The translations under genes and the position numbers were made by a program. Under the pieces are notes generated by a model. The model had not been told where the DNA came from. It searched no databases and saw only the letters and a program-made list of their open reading frames with translations. Shown one piece after another: positions 8,658 through 18,124 of a stretch of 64,000 bases of DNA. The DNA comes from Anaerosphaera aminiphila DSM 21120 (GTDB lineage: Bacteria > Bacillota > Clostridia > Tissierellales > Peptoniphilaceae): the NCBI RefSeq assembly GCF_900129925.1, contig NZ_FQXI01000001.1, positions 248,001 through 312,000 on the forward strand. The letters run 5' to 3'. The number at the start of each line of letters is the position of its first letter. The stretch's first letter is position 1.

Positions 8658-8720
8658 TGTTTTTATGTTAATATCAATATATATTTTAGTTTTAAAAATT
8701 ACATATGGGAGGTTTTTTAT

Positions 8721-9713
8721 TTGAAATATTTAAAAGAATTAAATTTACAAATGGTCAAAGATGCAAGATTAAAAATAGATAAATATATAAATAATACTCC
8801 ATTTATTAAGTCAATTTACTTATCAGATAAGGACACTAACGTTTTCTTTAAATTAGAGACAACTCAAGAAGTTAAGTCCTTTAAAATTAGAGGCGCCTTA
8901 AATAAGATGTTTTCTTTGACAGAAGATGAAAAAAATTTTGGTGTAGCTACAATATCTTCTGGAAATCATGGCGCCTCTGTAGCACTTGGTGCTCAAATCC
9001 TTGGAATAAAAAAAGCTGTAATTATTGTTCCTGCTAATACAACTACTGCAAAACTAAATAAAATAAAATACTTTGGAGCAGAAGTTTTACAAATGGGAAA
9101 TAATTATGATGAAGCTCACAACCTTGGAACTAAATATATTGAAGACAACAACTTAACTTTAATAGACTCCTATTATGACGACCCATATATTTATGCAGGT
9201 CAAGGAACTATGGTGCTTGAAATACTGGAGAAAAATCCAAACATAGACACAATAATAGCTCCAATTGGAGGAGGTGGCCTTATTGGTGGAATATGTGTAG
9301 CCGCTAAGGAAACCAATCCAAATATTAAAGTTTATGGCGTTCAAACAGAAGCTTGTCCAGCTATGAAAAAATCTCTTGAAGATGATTTTTGCTATGAAGA
9401 ATTTGAAAGTGAAGATTCCATTTGTGAATCTCTAATCGGAGGTGTGGGACCTTTAGCTTTTGAAATTTGTAAAAAATACTTAGATGACATTTTTTTAGTT
9501 TCTGAAAAAGAAATAAGAAAAGCAACTGCCTTTATGGGCTTAAGGGAACTTATGATTGTTGAGCCTTCCAGTGCCACTGTTGTAGCAGCATTTGAAAAGT
9601 ATAAAAATAAACTGCAAGGCAAAAACATAGCTTTAGTACTATCTGGAGCTAATCCAAATGCAGAATTAATTTTAAATATATACAATGAATATAAGAGTGA
9701 GTATATAAAATAA
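8721..9713 (+). CDS. tdcB: Threonine ammonia-lyase, catabolic type
   Basis: This fold-type II PLP enzyme has the Schiff-base lysine in SFKIRGALNKM (about residue 55), the phosphate-binding loop GGGGLIGG (about 180) and the substrate loop ISSGNHG. At 330 residues it lacks the C-terminal ACT regulatory domains of biosynthetic IlvA, so it is the short catabolic form converting threonine (or serine) to 2-oxobutyrate (or pyruvate) and ammonia. I place the start at TTG 8721, eight bases after GGGAGG. The frame stays open upstream to 8601, but that extension crosses the permease stop and its terminator and has no homology-like sequence. The gene symbol is by class rather than proven orthology. Confidence 0.8.
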   Translation: MKYLKELNLQMVKDARLKIDKYINNTPFIKSIYLSDKDTNVFFKLETTQEVKSFKIRGALNKMFSLTEDEKNFGVATISSGNHGASVALGAQILGIKKAVIIVPANTTTAKLNKIKYFGAEVLQMGNNYDEAHNLGTKYIEDNNLTLIDSYYDDPYIYAGQGTMVLEILEKNPNIDTIIAPIGGGGLIGGICVAAKETNPNIKVYGVQTEACPAMKKSLEDDFCYEEFESEDSICESLIGGVGPLAFEICKKYLDDIFLVSEKEIRKATAFMGLRELMIVEPSSATVVAAFEKYKNKLQGKNIALVLSGANPNAELILNIYNEYKSEYIK

Positions 9714-9748
9714 ACTAAAGGGAAATCCCTTTAGTTTATTTTATATAC
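9701..9748. terminator. Bidirectional terminator, 22-bp perfect inverted repeat
   Basis: Two exact 22-base arms surround an AAAT loop. Each arm encodes the last three codons and the stop of the gene it follows: both proteins end in Tyr-Ile-Lys-stop. The A/T-rich arm ends give a T-rich tail in each direction. Confidence 0.75.
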
Positions 9749-10437
9749 ATTGCTGCAAAGCTTCTCTTGTGTTCTGATACTTCATGCATATGTTCAATTT
9801 TTTTGGCAATATCACTATCTATTTTTTCTCCTCTTATGTGAGCATCCAGCTCTTCATAAGTAAAGCCCATTTCCATTTCATCTGTTTGATTTTCCCACAG
9901 TCCTGCTGATGGTTTTTTATCAATTATTTTTTCGGGTATATTTAATTCTCTTGCCATTTCAAATACTTCTTCTTTTAAAAAACTAACTAGTGGCAATATG
10001 TCAACTCCACTATCACCATTTTTAGTGTAATATCCTATATAAAATTCTGAAGCATTTGAAGATCCACAAACTAAATAACCTCTGTCTTGTGCATAGTAAT
10101 ATAGTGTTGTCATTCTAAGCCTTGGCTTTATATTAGACTTCGCCATTTTATTATCACTTATAAATGAATCTTTTAAAAGAGTTCTATAAGTGTTGGTCAA
10201 ATCTACTTTTTCAACTTCTAAGTTTAATCTATCTGCCACAAGAATTGCATCTTCTTCGTCCTCATCTGCACTTTCGCAGGGCATAATTACACCTAGCGAA
10301 TCATTTGGGAAGGCTTTTTTGGCAAGGCCTGCAATAACTGCTGAGTCAATTCCCCCCGACAGTCCAAATACAAGTCCCTTTGCATTAGATTTTTTTACAA
10401 TTTCTCTTAACCAATTTACAACTGGTTCAAATTCCAT
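9736..10437 (-). CDS. nadE: NAD(+) synthase, ammonia-dependent
   Basis: The 233-residue N-type ATP pyrophosphatase has its P-loop in FGLSGGIDSAV near residue 25, then YYTKNGDSGVDILP and a KPSAGLWENQTDEMEMGF segment typical of NadE. It adenylates nicotinic acid adenine dinucleotide and amidates it with ammonia, the last step of NAD synthesis. There is no N-terminal nitrilase domain, so ammonia or a separate amidotransferase must supply nitrogen. It is slightly shorter than the usual 245-275 residues. The start is ATG with GGAGG. It converges on the threonine dehydratase gene. Confidence 0.9.
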   Translation of the reverse strand: MEFEPVVNWLREIVKKSNAKGLVFGLSGGIDSAVIAGLAKKAFPNDSLGVIMPCESADEDEEDAILVADRLNLEVEKVDLTNTYRTLLKDSFISDNKMAKSNIKPRLRMTTLYYYAQDRGYLVCGSSNASEFYIGYYTKNGDSGVDILPLVSFLKEEVFEMARELNIPEKIIDKKPSAGLWENQTDEMEMGFTYEELDAHIRGEKIDSDIAKKIEHMHEVSEHKRSFAAMYIK

Positions 10438-10483
10438 ATTTATCCTCCATTAAATAAACTTTAATAAATTTTATTATTAGCAC

Positions 10484-11128
10484 TTAATTTTTTTCATAGA
10501 TAATTTTCCCATTTAAAACAGGTAAATTTTCTCTAAGTAGTTCAACAATTTCTATATTTCCACCTGTTTCATTCATTAAATCAAATTTTAATTTTTCATT
10601 ATTTACTTCATTGTGAAGAACTACTTCAACTTTATCAGTATATATTTCATCTAATATTTTATAGCCATTCTTTATTAAATAATTTGTAATTGAACCGTGC
10701 TTAGTATAGTCATACTTTATTGACAATTTTTGAAAAGGCATCATATCTACAACTATTGCACTGTCTATAGCTATTTTAGCAGTCTTTGTATAAGCTCTAA
10801 CAAGTCCCCCTGCTCCCAGCAGAGTTCCTCCAAAGTATCTGGTTGCTATTACCAAGACATCTGTTAAATCCTCTTTTTTTAATACTTCAAGCATTGGAAT
10901 TCCAGCCGTTCCTGATGGTTCTCCATCATCATTATACTTTTGAATAAGTTTCTTTTCTCCAATTATATAGGCACTGCAGTTATGTGTGGCATCTCTGTGC
11001 TTTTTACTTATTTCACCGATTATTTTTATTGCCTCTTCTTCACTTGAAATTTTAAATGCATATCCAATAAATTTAGATTTTTTTTCGACAAATTCGTCAA
11101 AATTATTATTGAGTATTGTCTTGTACAT
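10484..11128 (-). CDS. yigZ: YigZ/IMPACT family protein
   Basis: The 214-residue protein carries the UPF0029/IMPACT N-terminal domain with its two hallmarks, YNDDGEPSGTAGIPML (about 65-80) and TRYFGGTLLGAGGLVRAY (about 96-113), followed by the small ferredoxin-like DUF1949 domain. The family is linked to translation control (yeast Yih1/IMPACT binds Gcn1), but its bacterial function is unsettled. Its ATG directly abuts the TAA stop of hflX, which indicates translational coupling. Confidence 0.85.
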   Translation of the reverse strand: MYKTILNNNFDEFVEKKSKFIGYAFKISSEEEAIKIIGEISKKHRDATHNCSAYIIGEKKLIQKYNDDGEPSGTAGIPMLEVLKKEDLTDVLVIATRYFGGTLLGAGGLVRAYTKTAKIAIDSAIVVDMMPFQKLSIKYDYTKHGSITNYLIKNGYKILDEIYTDKVEVVLHNEVNNEKLKFDLMNETGGNIEIVELLRENLPVLNGKIIYEKN

Positions 11129-12418
11129 TTAAACCACATACCTTTTAAATTTGTTAAATTCTTCACTTGTAAGAAATACAACTAATTTTACTCCATCATT
11201 TAAATATTCCAAACTTTCATATTTGTGATTGTCTAAAATTTCAGAAAGTACATTTGAATCATTATAATCTATTAACAACTCTACTCTTGACAACTTTTCA
11301 GGTAGTTTCTTTTCAATAACATCTAATAGCTCACTTAAGTCCTCGTCAAACTTGGCAGATAAAAATATTTTTTCTCCACCTATTTTAGGTGATATTAAAG
11401 TTTCCATTACATCTATTTTGTCAGATTTATTAAATACATTGATTACCTTTTCTGTATCTATATCTAAGTCCTTTAAAATTTTCATAGTAGTTGAATACTG
11501 TATATCCATATCCTCACTTGATGCATCTATTACATGCAAAATTAAATCAGAGTACTTTATTTCCTCCAAAGTTGACTTAAATGCCTCAACTAGTTTTGTT
11601 GGCAGCTTTGATACAAATCCAACTGTATCTGAAATTATATATTCTCTTCCACTTGGAAGTTTTGCCCTTCTGGAATTTGGGTCAAGTGTGGCAAATAGCA
11701 TGTTTTTTACATAGACTTCTTTTGCATCACTTACTTTTAATCTATTTAAAAGAGTAGACTTTCCCGCATTCGTATAACCTACTAGAGATACTATTGGAAT
11801 TTTATTGTCAATCCTCCTACTTCTGGTTAACTCTCTATTTTTTTGTACTCTCTTAAGTTTTCTTCTTATTGTGTCAATTTCCCTTAAAAGTCTTCTCCTG
11901 TCTGTCTCAATAATTTGCTCTCCAGGTCCACGAGTTCCTATTCCCCCTCCAGTTCTTGACCATCCATCTATTCCCAACAGTCTTGGAAGTTGATAGTTTA
12001 ATTGAGCTAATTGCACTTGTAACTTTCCCTCATAAGTAGAGGCTCTTAGTGCAAATATATCCAATATTAAATTAGTTCTATCTAACACTTTAATTTCTCT
12101 GTCAAATTTCTTATTGTCATTAAATATATCATCAAGGTTTCTAAGTTGTACTCCCGACAACTCATCATTAAACACTACTGCATTAGCTTCTAACTTTGGA
12201 ATCATATCCTTTATTTCATCAACTTTTCCAGATCCTATTAAAAGTTTAGGTGAATACTTATCAATATTTTGCGTCACAACGCCCACTACTTCTGCGCCAT
12301 CTGCCTTTACAAGTTCTTCAAGCTCAGCTAATGATGAATCTAAACTATGGGGATATGCCCCAATATCTGTTCCCACAATTATTACTCTCTCTTTTTTTAC
12401 ATCATTTATTATATCCAT
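11129..12418 (-). CDS. hflX: Ribosome-associated GTPase HflX
   Basis: A 429-residue HflX. The N-terminal nucleotide-binding domain has SSLAELEELVKADGAEVVG and LIGSGKVDEIK, followed by a coiled-coil linker with RGPGEQIIETDRR. The G domain has GYTNAGKSTLLN (G1), DTVGFVSKLP (G3) and NKSDKID (G4). HflX binds and splits stalled 70S ribosomes. I choose ATG 12418, because a TTG five codons earlier lies upstream of the expected transcription start. The promoter -10 box ends six bases before this ATG, and there is no Shine-Dalgarno site, which suggests a leaderless message. yigZ follows with no gap. Confidence 0.88.
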   Translation of the reverse strand: MDIINDVKKERVIIVGTDIGAYPHSLDSSLAELEELVKADGAEVVGVVTQNIDKYSPKLLIGSGKVDEIKDMIPKLEANAVVFNDELSGVQLRNLDDIFNDNKKFDREIKVLDRTNLILDIFALRASTYEGKLQVQLAQLNYQLPRLLGIDGWSRTGGGIGTRGPGEQIIETDRRRLLREIDTIRRKLKRVQKNRELTRSRRIDNKIPIVSLVGYTNAGKSTLLNRLKVSDAKEVYVKNMLFATLDPNSRRAKLPSGREYIISDTVGFVSKLPTKLVEAFKSTLEEIKYSDLILHVIDASSEDMDIQYSTTMKILKDLDIDTEKVINVFNKSDKIDVMETLISPKIGGEKIFLSAKFDEDLSELLDVIEKKLPEKLSRVELLIDYNDSNVLSEILDNHKYESLEYLNDGVKLVVFLTSEEFNKFKRYVV

Positions 12419-12424
12419 ACCTAC

Positions 12425-12453
12425 ATTATACAAATAAGCCTATAGGTATTCAA
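12425..12453 (-). promoter_or_regulatory. Promoter giving a leaderless hflX transcript
   Basis: TTGAAT (12453-12448) and TATAAT (12430-12425) are separated by 17 bases. The ATG of hflX begins seven bases after the -10 box, the usual distance to a transcription start. Confidence 0.6.
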
Positions 12454-12533
12454 ATCTTATTTCTACAGTGGCTGGATAAGCTCTTTATAGTAATTTAATG
12501 TATTAAATGATATAATAATTTTTGGAGGTAATC

Positions 12534-15311
12534 ATGGAAAACTTTAGAAAACTCAATAAAAAAGACAAGCTTAAAATTTTAGCGCTGATCTTTTTTATTT
12601 TATTAATGTTAATTGGAACTCTTGTCGGTTCTGTTATATTAGACATACTTTCTGAAACTCCTAAAACTGATTTTAAAAACCTTTCAAGTAGCTTTGACCA
12701 AACCTCATACATATATGATGAAGAAGGCACACTCCTTGAAAAAATTGAATCTCTGGAGTATAGAACTATAGTGCCCATTGAAAAAGTTCCCAAAAACTTA
12801 AAAAATGCCTTTGTAGCTATTGAAGACCAAAGGTTTTATGAGCACAAGGGTGTTGATATAAGAGGAATTCTAGGGGCGTTAAAATCAAACCTTGCAGCTG
12901 GTAAAGTTGTAAGAGGAGGATCTACTATTACTCAGCAACTGATTAAAAACGTCTATTTGACTAATGACCAGCGAATGACTAGAAAAATCCAAGAGGCTTA
13001 TATGTCCATGGACTTAGAAACTATTTTAAAAAAGGATGAAATTTTAGAAGCTTATTTGAATAGAATAAATTTAGGCCAAGGTGCCTATGGTGTAGAAGCT
13101 GCTGCTCAAACTTATTTTTCCAAAGATGTATATAATTTAAATTTGTCTCAATGTGCCCTCTTAGCTGGAATTGCAAAATCTCCAACTATTTATCCACCTT
13201 TTAAGAGAATTCCCAAAGACTACTATAACAATGAACCATTTATAGGAACTATGGATATAAACGGGGAGCAAATGTATATAGTTTTAAATTCCAATTCTTT
13301 TGAAAGACAAAAAATAGTCTTAGAAAAAATGTTAGAACTTGAATATATAGACAAAAAAGAATATGAAGAAGCTTTAAAATTTGACGTAGTTGCTTCACTT
13401 AAACCGGGAATTAAAAAATTTCACAATATGAGTAGTTATTCAACTGACTACATTAAATCTGAAGCAGCCAGACTTTTATCTGAACACTACAATATATCTT
13501 CAGATGAAGCTGAACACAAACTGTTCACTGGAGGATATAAAATTTATTCCTCAATAGATGAAAACTTACAAAAAAATTTAGAAAACTTATATGAAGATTT
13601 TCCAGCTTATTTAAATAACAACTCATCTTCTTCTCATGGAGCCTATGGATTAGCATTTACAAAAGACTCCAATAACAACATCGTAGATGAGAATGGCCAA
13701 GTAATATATTTTGCCAAAGACAATTTTTTTGACAGTGAGTTTAACTTTATACTAAGTAAAAATAATTACAATATTAATGAAAAGGGAGATTTATCAATTG
13801 ACAAAGGTCTTTTCAATTCAGCAAGTAATAAGTTAGATATAATAGATCTCTATGAAATAAACGACAATAAAAATTTACAGACCTATAATATTGGATTTTT
13901 AAATATTCCAAGTGACTCTTTTGAAAAAAAGGCTGATTATATAATAATTGACCACAGTTATTTAAATGAGATTAGTGATTTTTATACAATTGATGAAAGT
14001 GACAATTTAATTATTTCAAAAAATTACTATTCTTATGAAAATACTCCTACCCTTCAACCTCAATCTTCTTCAATTATACTTGAAAATGATACAGGTTATG
14101 TTAAAGCAATAGTAGGAGGTTTAGATATACAAAATAAAAATGCAAAAATCTTTAATAGAGCTACAACTTCTGTTAGGTCTCCCGGTTCTCTTTTAAAGCC
14201 CTTTGTATATTTAACTGCCCTTGAAAATAAGTTTACACTGGGTTCTGTAATTGATGATGTTCCAACATATGATGAAATTGGCGAAATGTGGCCTATTAAT
14301 GATTATAATGGATTTAGAGGACTGTTGACTTTGAGACTGGCTTTAGAAAATAATTCAAATGTAGTTCCTGTAAGTTTAGGTAAAAAACTGGGAATTGATA
14401 AAATTGAAGAAACCTATTCTAAGTTGGGACTTATTAATAGTAGTGATCCTGAAAGTGACCACTTTATAAGTTCTGAGGAAAATAAAGAAAAAAATGATGA
14501 AAACTTTAACAGTCTGGCCCTTGGAAATATGCAAAGGGGTATTACTAATATTCAAGCTGCTTCTAGTTATAGAACTATAGCGACTAAGGGAAATACCAAG
14601 CCAATTAGCTCTGTTATAAAAATAGAAGATGCCAATGGAATTGAATTAATTAACAATAGCAGTACAGCTGCAGATAAAAAATTTGACTCCGACAACTGCT
14701 ACTTAATAGAAGATGCCCTTAGAACAAATGTTACAAGAGGTGTTGCAAAAGGTTCTAAAACACCACAAATTGACGTTGCCGGTGAGATTGGAGTAAATGA
14801 AGATGATTCAGATTTATGGTTTAGTGGATTTAATTCTAAATACACTGTCTCCTCTTGGATTGGCTGTGACTCTCCCAAGATAAAATTAAGTTCTGAACCC
14901 AAACTTGTAATTAATTTATTTAAAAATATTTCTTCAAATTTAAATACAGATATTGAAAATAAAAAGTTTAGTTCACCTGAGAATATAGTGGAAAAATTCA
15001 TTTGCCAAAAAAACGGCAAATTAGGTACGAAACTTTGTGAAGAGTCAAATTCCGGCTATATGGAAAAATTTAAAAGTGGTACAGAACCCACAAAGTACTG
15101 TGACCAACATGAAAAACTTTTAATTTGTAACGAAAGTAGCAGACTTGCTGGAGAATACTGTCCTAAGGAAGATGTTGAATACAAAATATTATTTAAGAGA
15201 AAATCCTATATTCCATCAGAACATTCCAATATATTTCCTGATGACTATGAATACTTCCCAACTCTCTACTGCAATATTCATTCTGAAGAATGGTACGAAG
15301 ACAACAATTAA
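12534..15311 (+). CDS. Class A penicillin-binding protein with degenerate transpeptidase motifs
   Basis: The 925-residue bifunctional PBP (PBP1A type) starts at ATG 12534 behind GGAGG. A cytoplasmic stretch and one membrane helix (about 18-42) precede a GT51 glycosyltransferase with the catalytic EDQRFYEHKG (Glu about 95) and RGGSTITQQLIKN. The transpeptidase domain keeps a SxxK candidate (Ser552-Leu-Leu-Lys555 in SPGSLLKPF), but the SxN position reads Asn607-Ser-Asn609. The KTG position reads Glu751-Ile-Gly753, in AGEIGVN where active enzymes have AGKTGTT. The C-terminal 100 residues contain several Cys pairs, as in clostridial PBP1 tails. Glycan polymerisation looks intact, and cross-linking is doubtful. 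Confidence 0.88.
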   Translation: MENFRKLNKKDKLKILALIFFILLMLIGTLVGSVILDILSETPKTDFKNLSSSFDQTSYIYDEEGTLLEKIESLEYRTIVPIEKVPKNLKNAFVAIEDQRFYEHKGVDIRGILGALKSNLAAGKVVRGGSTITQQLIKNVYLTNDQRMTRKIQEAYMSMDLETILKKDEILEAYLNRINLGQGAYGVEAAAQTYFSKDVYNLNLSQCALLAGIAKSPTIYPPFKRIPKDYYNNEPFIGTMDINGEQMYIVLNSNSFERQKIVLEKMLELEYIDKKEYEEALKFDVVASLKPGIKKFHNMSSYSTDYIKSEAARLLSEHYNISSDEAEHKLFTGGYKIYSSIDENLQKNLENLYEDFPAYLNNNSSSSHGAYGLAFTKDSNNNIVDENGQVIYFAKDNFFDSEFNFILSKNNYNINEKGDLSIDKGLFNSASNKLDIIDLYEINDNKNLQTYNIGFLNIPSDSFEKKADYIIIDHSYLNEISDFYTIDESDNLIISKNYYSYENTPTLQPQSSSIILENDTGYVKAIVGGLDIQNKNAKIFNRATTSVRSPGSLLKPFVYLTALENKFTLGSVIDDVPTYDEIGEMWPINDYNGFRGLLTLRLALENNSNVVPVSLGKKLGIDKIEETYSKLGLINSSDPESDHFISSEENKEKNDENFNSLALGNMQRGITNIQAASSYRTIATKGNTKPISSVIKIEDANGIELINNSSTAADKKFDSDNCYLIEDALRTNVTRGVAKGSKTPQIDVAGEIGVNEDDSDLWFSGFNSKYTVSSWIGCDSPKIKLSSEPKLVINLFKNISSNLNTDIENKKFSSPENIVEKFICQKNGKLGTKLCEESNSGYMEKFKSGTEPTKYCDQHEKLLICNESSRLAGEYCPKEDVEYKILFKRKSYIPSEHSNIFPDDYEYFPTLYCNIHSEEWYEDNN

Positions 15312-15326
15312 ATATATTTATAAACT

Positions 15327-15354
15327 AGCTAGTTGTTAAAACAACTAGCTTTTT
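15327..15354 (+). terminator. Terminator of the PBP gene
   Basis: AGCTAGTTGT/ACAACTAGCT forms a perfect ten-base-pair stem with a TAAA loop, followed by TTTT. Confidence 0.8.
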
Positions 15355-15356
15355 CA

Positions 15357-15365
15357 TGCTATAAT
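15357..15365 (+). promoter_or_regulatory. Extended -10 promoter of pgeF
   Basis: TGCTATAAT lies directly after the preceding terminator and about 15 bases before the start codon, giving a very short leader. The same ATGCTATAATTA string precedes the zinc-ribbon gene at 21839-21847. Confidence 0.5.
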
Positions 15366-15380
15366 TAGTTAGGTGATAAT

Positions 15381-16100
15381 ATGAAATCAAATTTATTAGA
15401 GTCCATTGGACTTCAAAACAGTATAGCCACTAAAAAATATAATTTTAAATATAAAAATAATAGAGATAAAATTGGAAGTGACATGAAGAATTTTTTAGCA
15501 GAATCTAATTTAAATCCAAAAATCATTTTTACAGCAATTCAAACTCACAGTAACAACGTTGTAGATGCCAAAGGTGGAGATGATTTTATATACGGAAAAA
15601 TTATTTCCAATGTAGATGGCTTAGTAACTAATGATAGAGATACTGCACTGGTAATTAAATTTGCAGACTGCACTCCAGTAGTTTTATATGACCCAATTAA
15701 AAAAGTTCAGGCAAGTGTTCACTCTGGCTGGCGAGGAACTTCCACTAAAATTTCAGAAATTGCAATTGAAAAGCTCATCTCAGATTATAATTCTAAACGT
15801 GAAGATATGTATGCATTTATTGGCCCTTCTATTGATTTTAACCTATATGAAGTGGGCTCAGATGTATATGATGAATTTAAGCACTTTAAAAATAGAGATA
15901 TATTTTTTAAAAGAGAATCTGAGAATAAATTTAAATTAAATATGAAACTTGCAAATGAAGTGTTACTATTGCAAAACGGTATTTTAAAGAAACATATTGA
16001 AGTATCTAAAGAAAATACCTATTCCAATCTAAACCTGCACTCTGCAAGAAGAGATGGAATAAACTATGGTTTAAATGCCATTGTTACACTTATAAAATAG
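15381..16100 (+). CDS. pgeF: Peptidoglycan editing factor PgeF (YfiH/laccase-domain family)
   Basis: A 239-residue single-domain DUF152/YfiH protein. The three zinc ligands of the family are present: His in AIQTHSNNV, Cys in FADCTPVV and His in VHSGWRGT. FIGPSIDFNLYEVG replaces the common GPSIGPCCYEVG loop. E. coli YfiH removes wrongly incorporated L-serine from UDP-MurNAc precursors, and other members act as purine nucleosidases. The position directly after a PBP gene supports a cell-wall role. The start is ATG with AGGTGAT. Confidence 0.85.
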   Translation: MKSNLLESIGLQNSIATKKYNFKYKNNRDKIGSDMKNFLAESNLNPKIIFTAIQTHSNNVVDAKGGDDFIYGKIISNVDGLVTNDRDTALVIKFADCTPVVLYDPIKKVQASVHSGWRGTSTKISEIAIEKLISDYNSKREDMYAFIGPSIDFNLYEVGSDVYDEFKHFKNRDIFFKRESENKFKLNMKLANEVLLLQNGILKKHIEVSKENTYSNLNLHSARRDGINYGLNAIVTLIK

Positions 16101-16134
16101 AGAAACCTCTAGGCTAATTAACCTAGAGGTTTCT
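16101..16134. terminator. Bidirectional terminator between pgeF and ftsH
   Basis: AGAAACCTCTAGG/CCTAGAGGTTTCT arms surround an eight-base loop, with T-rich tails on both sides. It separates two convergent genes. Confidence 0.8.
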
Positions 16135-16139
16135 TATTT

Positions 16140-17999
16140 TTATTCTTCGTGTTTCTTTAATATTTCCATAAATTCTTCTCCGGTAATTGTCTCTTTTTGT
16201 AGCAAATAATTTGCTATTTCATGAACTGCATCAACATTTTCTTTAATAATGTTAATTGCCTTTTCATGGGCTTGTTCAATTACCTTTTGAACTTCAATGT
16301 CAATTCGCTTAGCTGTCTCAGGTGATACACTTAAAGATGTATCTCCACCAAGATATTGATTAGTAAGTGTTTCCATTGCAACAAATCCAAATTCTTCACT
16401 CATTCCATACCTTGTTATCATAGCTCTTGCAATTTTAGTAGCCTGTTCAATGTCATTTGATGCTCCAGTAGTTCTAAGTGAGAAAAACAGTTCTTCTGCA
16501 GAACGTCCCCCAGTTAGAGTTACGATTTTATTAAATAAATCTTCTCTACTCATTAAGAATTTTTCTTCTTTATCAACTTGCATTGTATATCCCAAAGCTC
16601 CACTTGTTCTTGGAACAATAGTAATCTTATGAACTGGCGCAGAATCCGTCTGTTTTGCAGCAACAATTGCATGACCAACTTCGTGATATGCAATAATTTC
16701 TTTTTCCTGTGGTAAAATAACTGCGTTTTTCTTTTCATATCCTGCCAACACCACTTCAACAGACTCTTCAATATCTCTTTGAGTCATAATGTCTCTGTTT
16801 TCTCTTACAGCTCTAAGAGCTGCTTCATTGACCATATTTGCAAGGTCTGCTCCACTTGCTCCTGCTGTTGATCTTGCAACTGCATTGTAGTCAATATTCG
16901 GATCTTTCTTTATTTTTTCTGCGTGAACTTTCAATATTGCTTCACGTCCTGCTAAATCCGGAAGTTCCACAGGAACTCTTCTATCAAATCTACCAGGTCT
17001 TAACAGTGCTGGGTCTAGTGAATCCGGTCTATTTGTAGCTGCTAAAATAACAACTCCATCATTTCCCTCAAAACCGTCCATTTCTGAAAGTAACTGGTTA
17101 AGCGTCTGTTCTCTCTCGTCATTTCCAGAAAATCCTGCTCCATCACGTTTTTTTCCTATTGTGTCAATCTCATCAATAAATACTATACAAGGTGCTTTTT
17201 CGTGAGCCTGTTTAAACAAATCTCTAACTTTTGCAGCTCCAAGCCCTACAAACATCTCCACAAATTCAGAACCTGAAATTGAGAAGAAAGGAACTTTTGC
17301 CTCTCCTGCAACTGCCTTTGCAAGTAAAGTCTTTCCTGTTCCAGGAGGGCCTACTAATAGAGCTCCCTTTGGAAGTTTAGCTCCAATTTGAGTATACTTT
17401 TTAGGATTGTGCAAAAAGTCTACTATTTCAGTTAACTGTTCTTTCGCCTCATCTTGCCCTGCTACATTTTTAAAAGTAATGCCGTCAGTTGACTCCACAT
17501 ATATTTTTGCATTGGACTTTCCAAAGCTCATTGGACCTACTCCGCCACCGTCGCCCATTTTTTTGGACAGTACTTTTGAAAGTAAATACCAAAATGCAGC
17601 TAAAATTAAAAATGTGCTTAACATTTGTAAAATAATTGAAAGAAACGGATTCATAGGTTTAGTGTATTCTTGTTTAAAATCTACATTTTTGTCATGTAGC
17701 TTATCTGTTAAAGTCCAATCTGCCGCTCTTGCAGTTTCATATTTTTTAACATTGCCCTTAGAATCTTCAGTTTCAAACTCTACTTTTTGATCCCAAATTG
17801 TAGCGCTTTTTACCTTGCCCTCGTCAACATATTCTAGAAACTTACTATAATCTACTTCCGTAATTTCTTCTTTACCCTGTAGCATTGGATTAAAAACCAA
17901 AGGTACTGCAAAAATCAAAATTATAGCAATCACATAGTATATAAGCATAGGAAGCTTTTTCTTAAAATTTTTGTCATCCTTTTTTTTATTATCGGCCAA
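16140..17999 (-). CDS. ftsH: ATP-dependent zinc metalloprotease FtsH (first copy)
   Basis: The 619-residue membrane AAA+ protease has membrane helices at about 17-37 and 118-140, flanking a short extracytoplasmic domain. The AAA module has Walker A GPPGTGKT (about 218), Walker [10 protein letters not shown] and the second region of homology [21 protein letters not shown]. The M41 peptidase domain carries the zinc site HEVGH (about 440). It degrades misassembled membrane proteins and selected regulators. The start is TTG with AAGGAAGTG upstream. A second, distinct FtsH is at 51958-53967. Confidence 0.93.
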   Translation of the reverse strand: MADNKKKDDKNFKKKLPMLIYYVIAIILIFAVPLVFNPMLQGKEEITEVDYSKFLEYVDEGKVKSATIWDQKVEFETEDSKGNVKKYETARAADWTLTDKLHDKNVDFKQEYTKPMNPFLSIILQMLSTFLILAAFWYLLSKVLSKKMGDGGGVGPMSFGKSNAKIYVESTDGITFKNVAGQDEAKEQLTEIVDFLHNPKKYTQIGAKLPKGALLVGPPGTGKTLLAKAVAGEAKVPFFSISGSEFVEMFVGLGAAKVRDLFKQAHEKAPCIVFIDEIDTIGKKRDGAGFSGNDEREQTLNQLLSEMDGFEGNDGVVILAATNRPDSLDPALLRPGRFDRRVPVELPDLAGREAILKVHAEKIKKDPNIDYNAVARSTAGASGADLANMVNEAALRAVRENRDIMTQRDIEESVEVVLAGYEKKNAVILPQEKEIIAYHEVGHAIVAAKQTDSAPVHKITIVPRTSGALGYTMQVDKEEKFLMSREDLFNKIVTLTGGRSAEELFFSLRTTGASNDIEQATKIARAMITRYGMSEEFGFVAMETLTNQYLGGDTSLSVSPETAKRIDIEVQKVIEQAHEKAINIIKENVDAVHEIANYLLQKETITGEEFMEILKKHEE

Positions 18000-18124
18000 T
18001 ATCTATCACTTCCTTTCAATCAAATAGAAATTATACTACAAATTTACACAATATAATAGTATAATTTAAGAATACCCTATCAATAACTTAAATAATCATT
18101 TATAAATTTTACAAGGAGATTATT

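Noticed and set aside
8601-8720. N-terminal extension of threonine dehydratase from an upstream ATG
   Set aside because: It would run through the permease stop codon and the permease terminator, has no ribosome site and is unlike the enzyme family. TTG 8721 has GGGAGG at the right distance.
16140-17999. The two ftsH genes as a recent duplication
   Set aside because: The N-terminal tails, extracytoplasmic domains and many AAA-domain positions differ, so they are old paralogues rather than a tandem copy.
18055-18080. Divergent TATAAT-like boxes between ftsH and the GerMN gene as defined promoters
   Set aside because: Several TATAAT-like strings occur in an A/T-rich stretch, but none has a matching -35 at 16-18 bases, so I did not list them.
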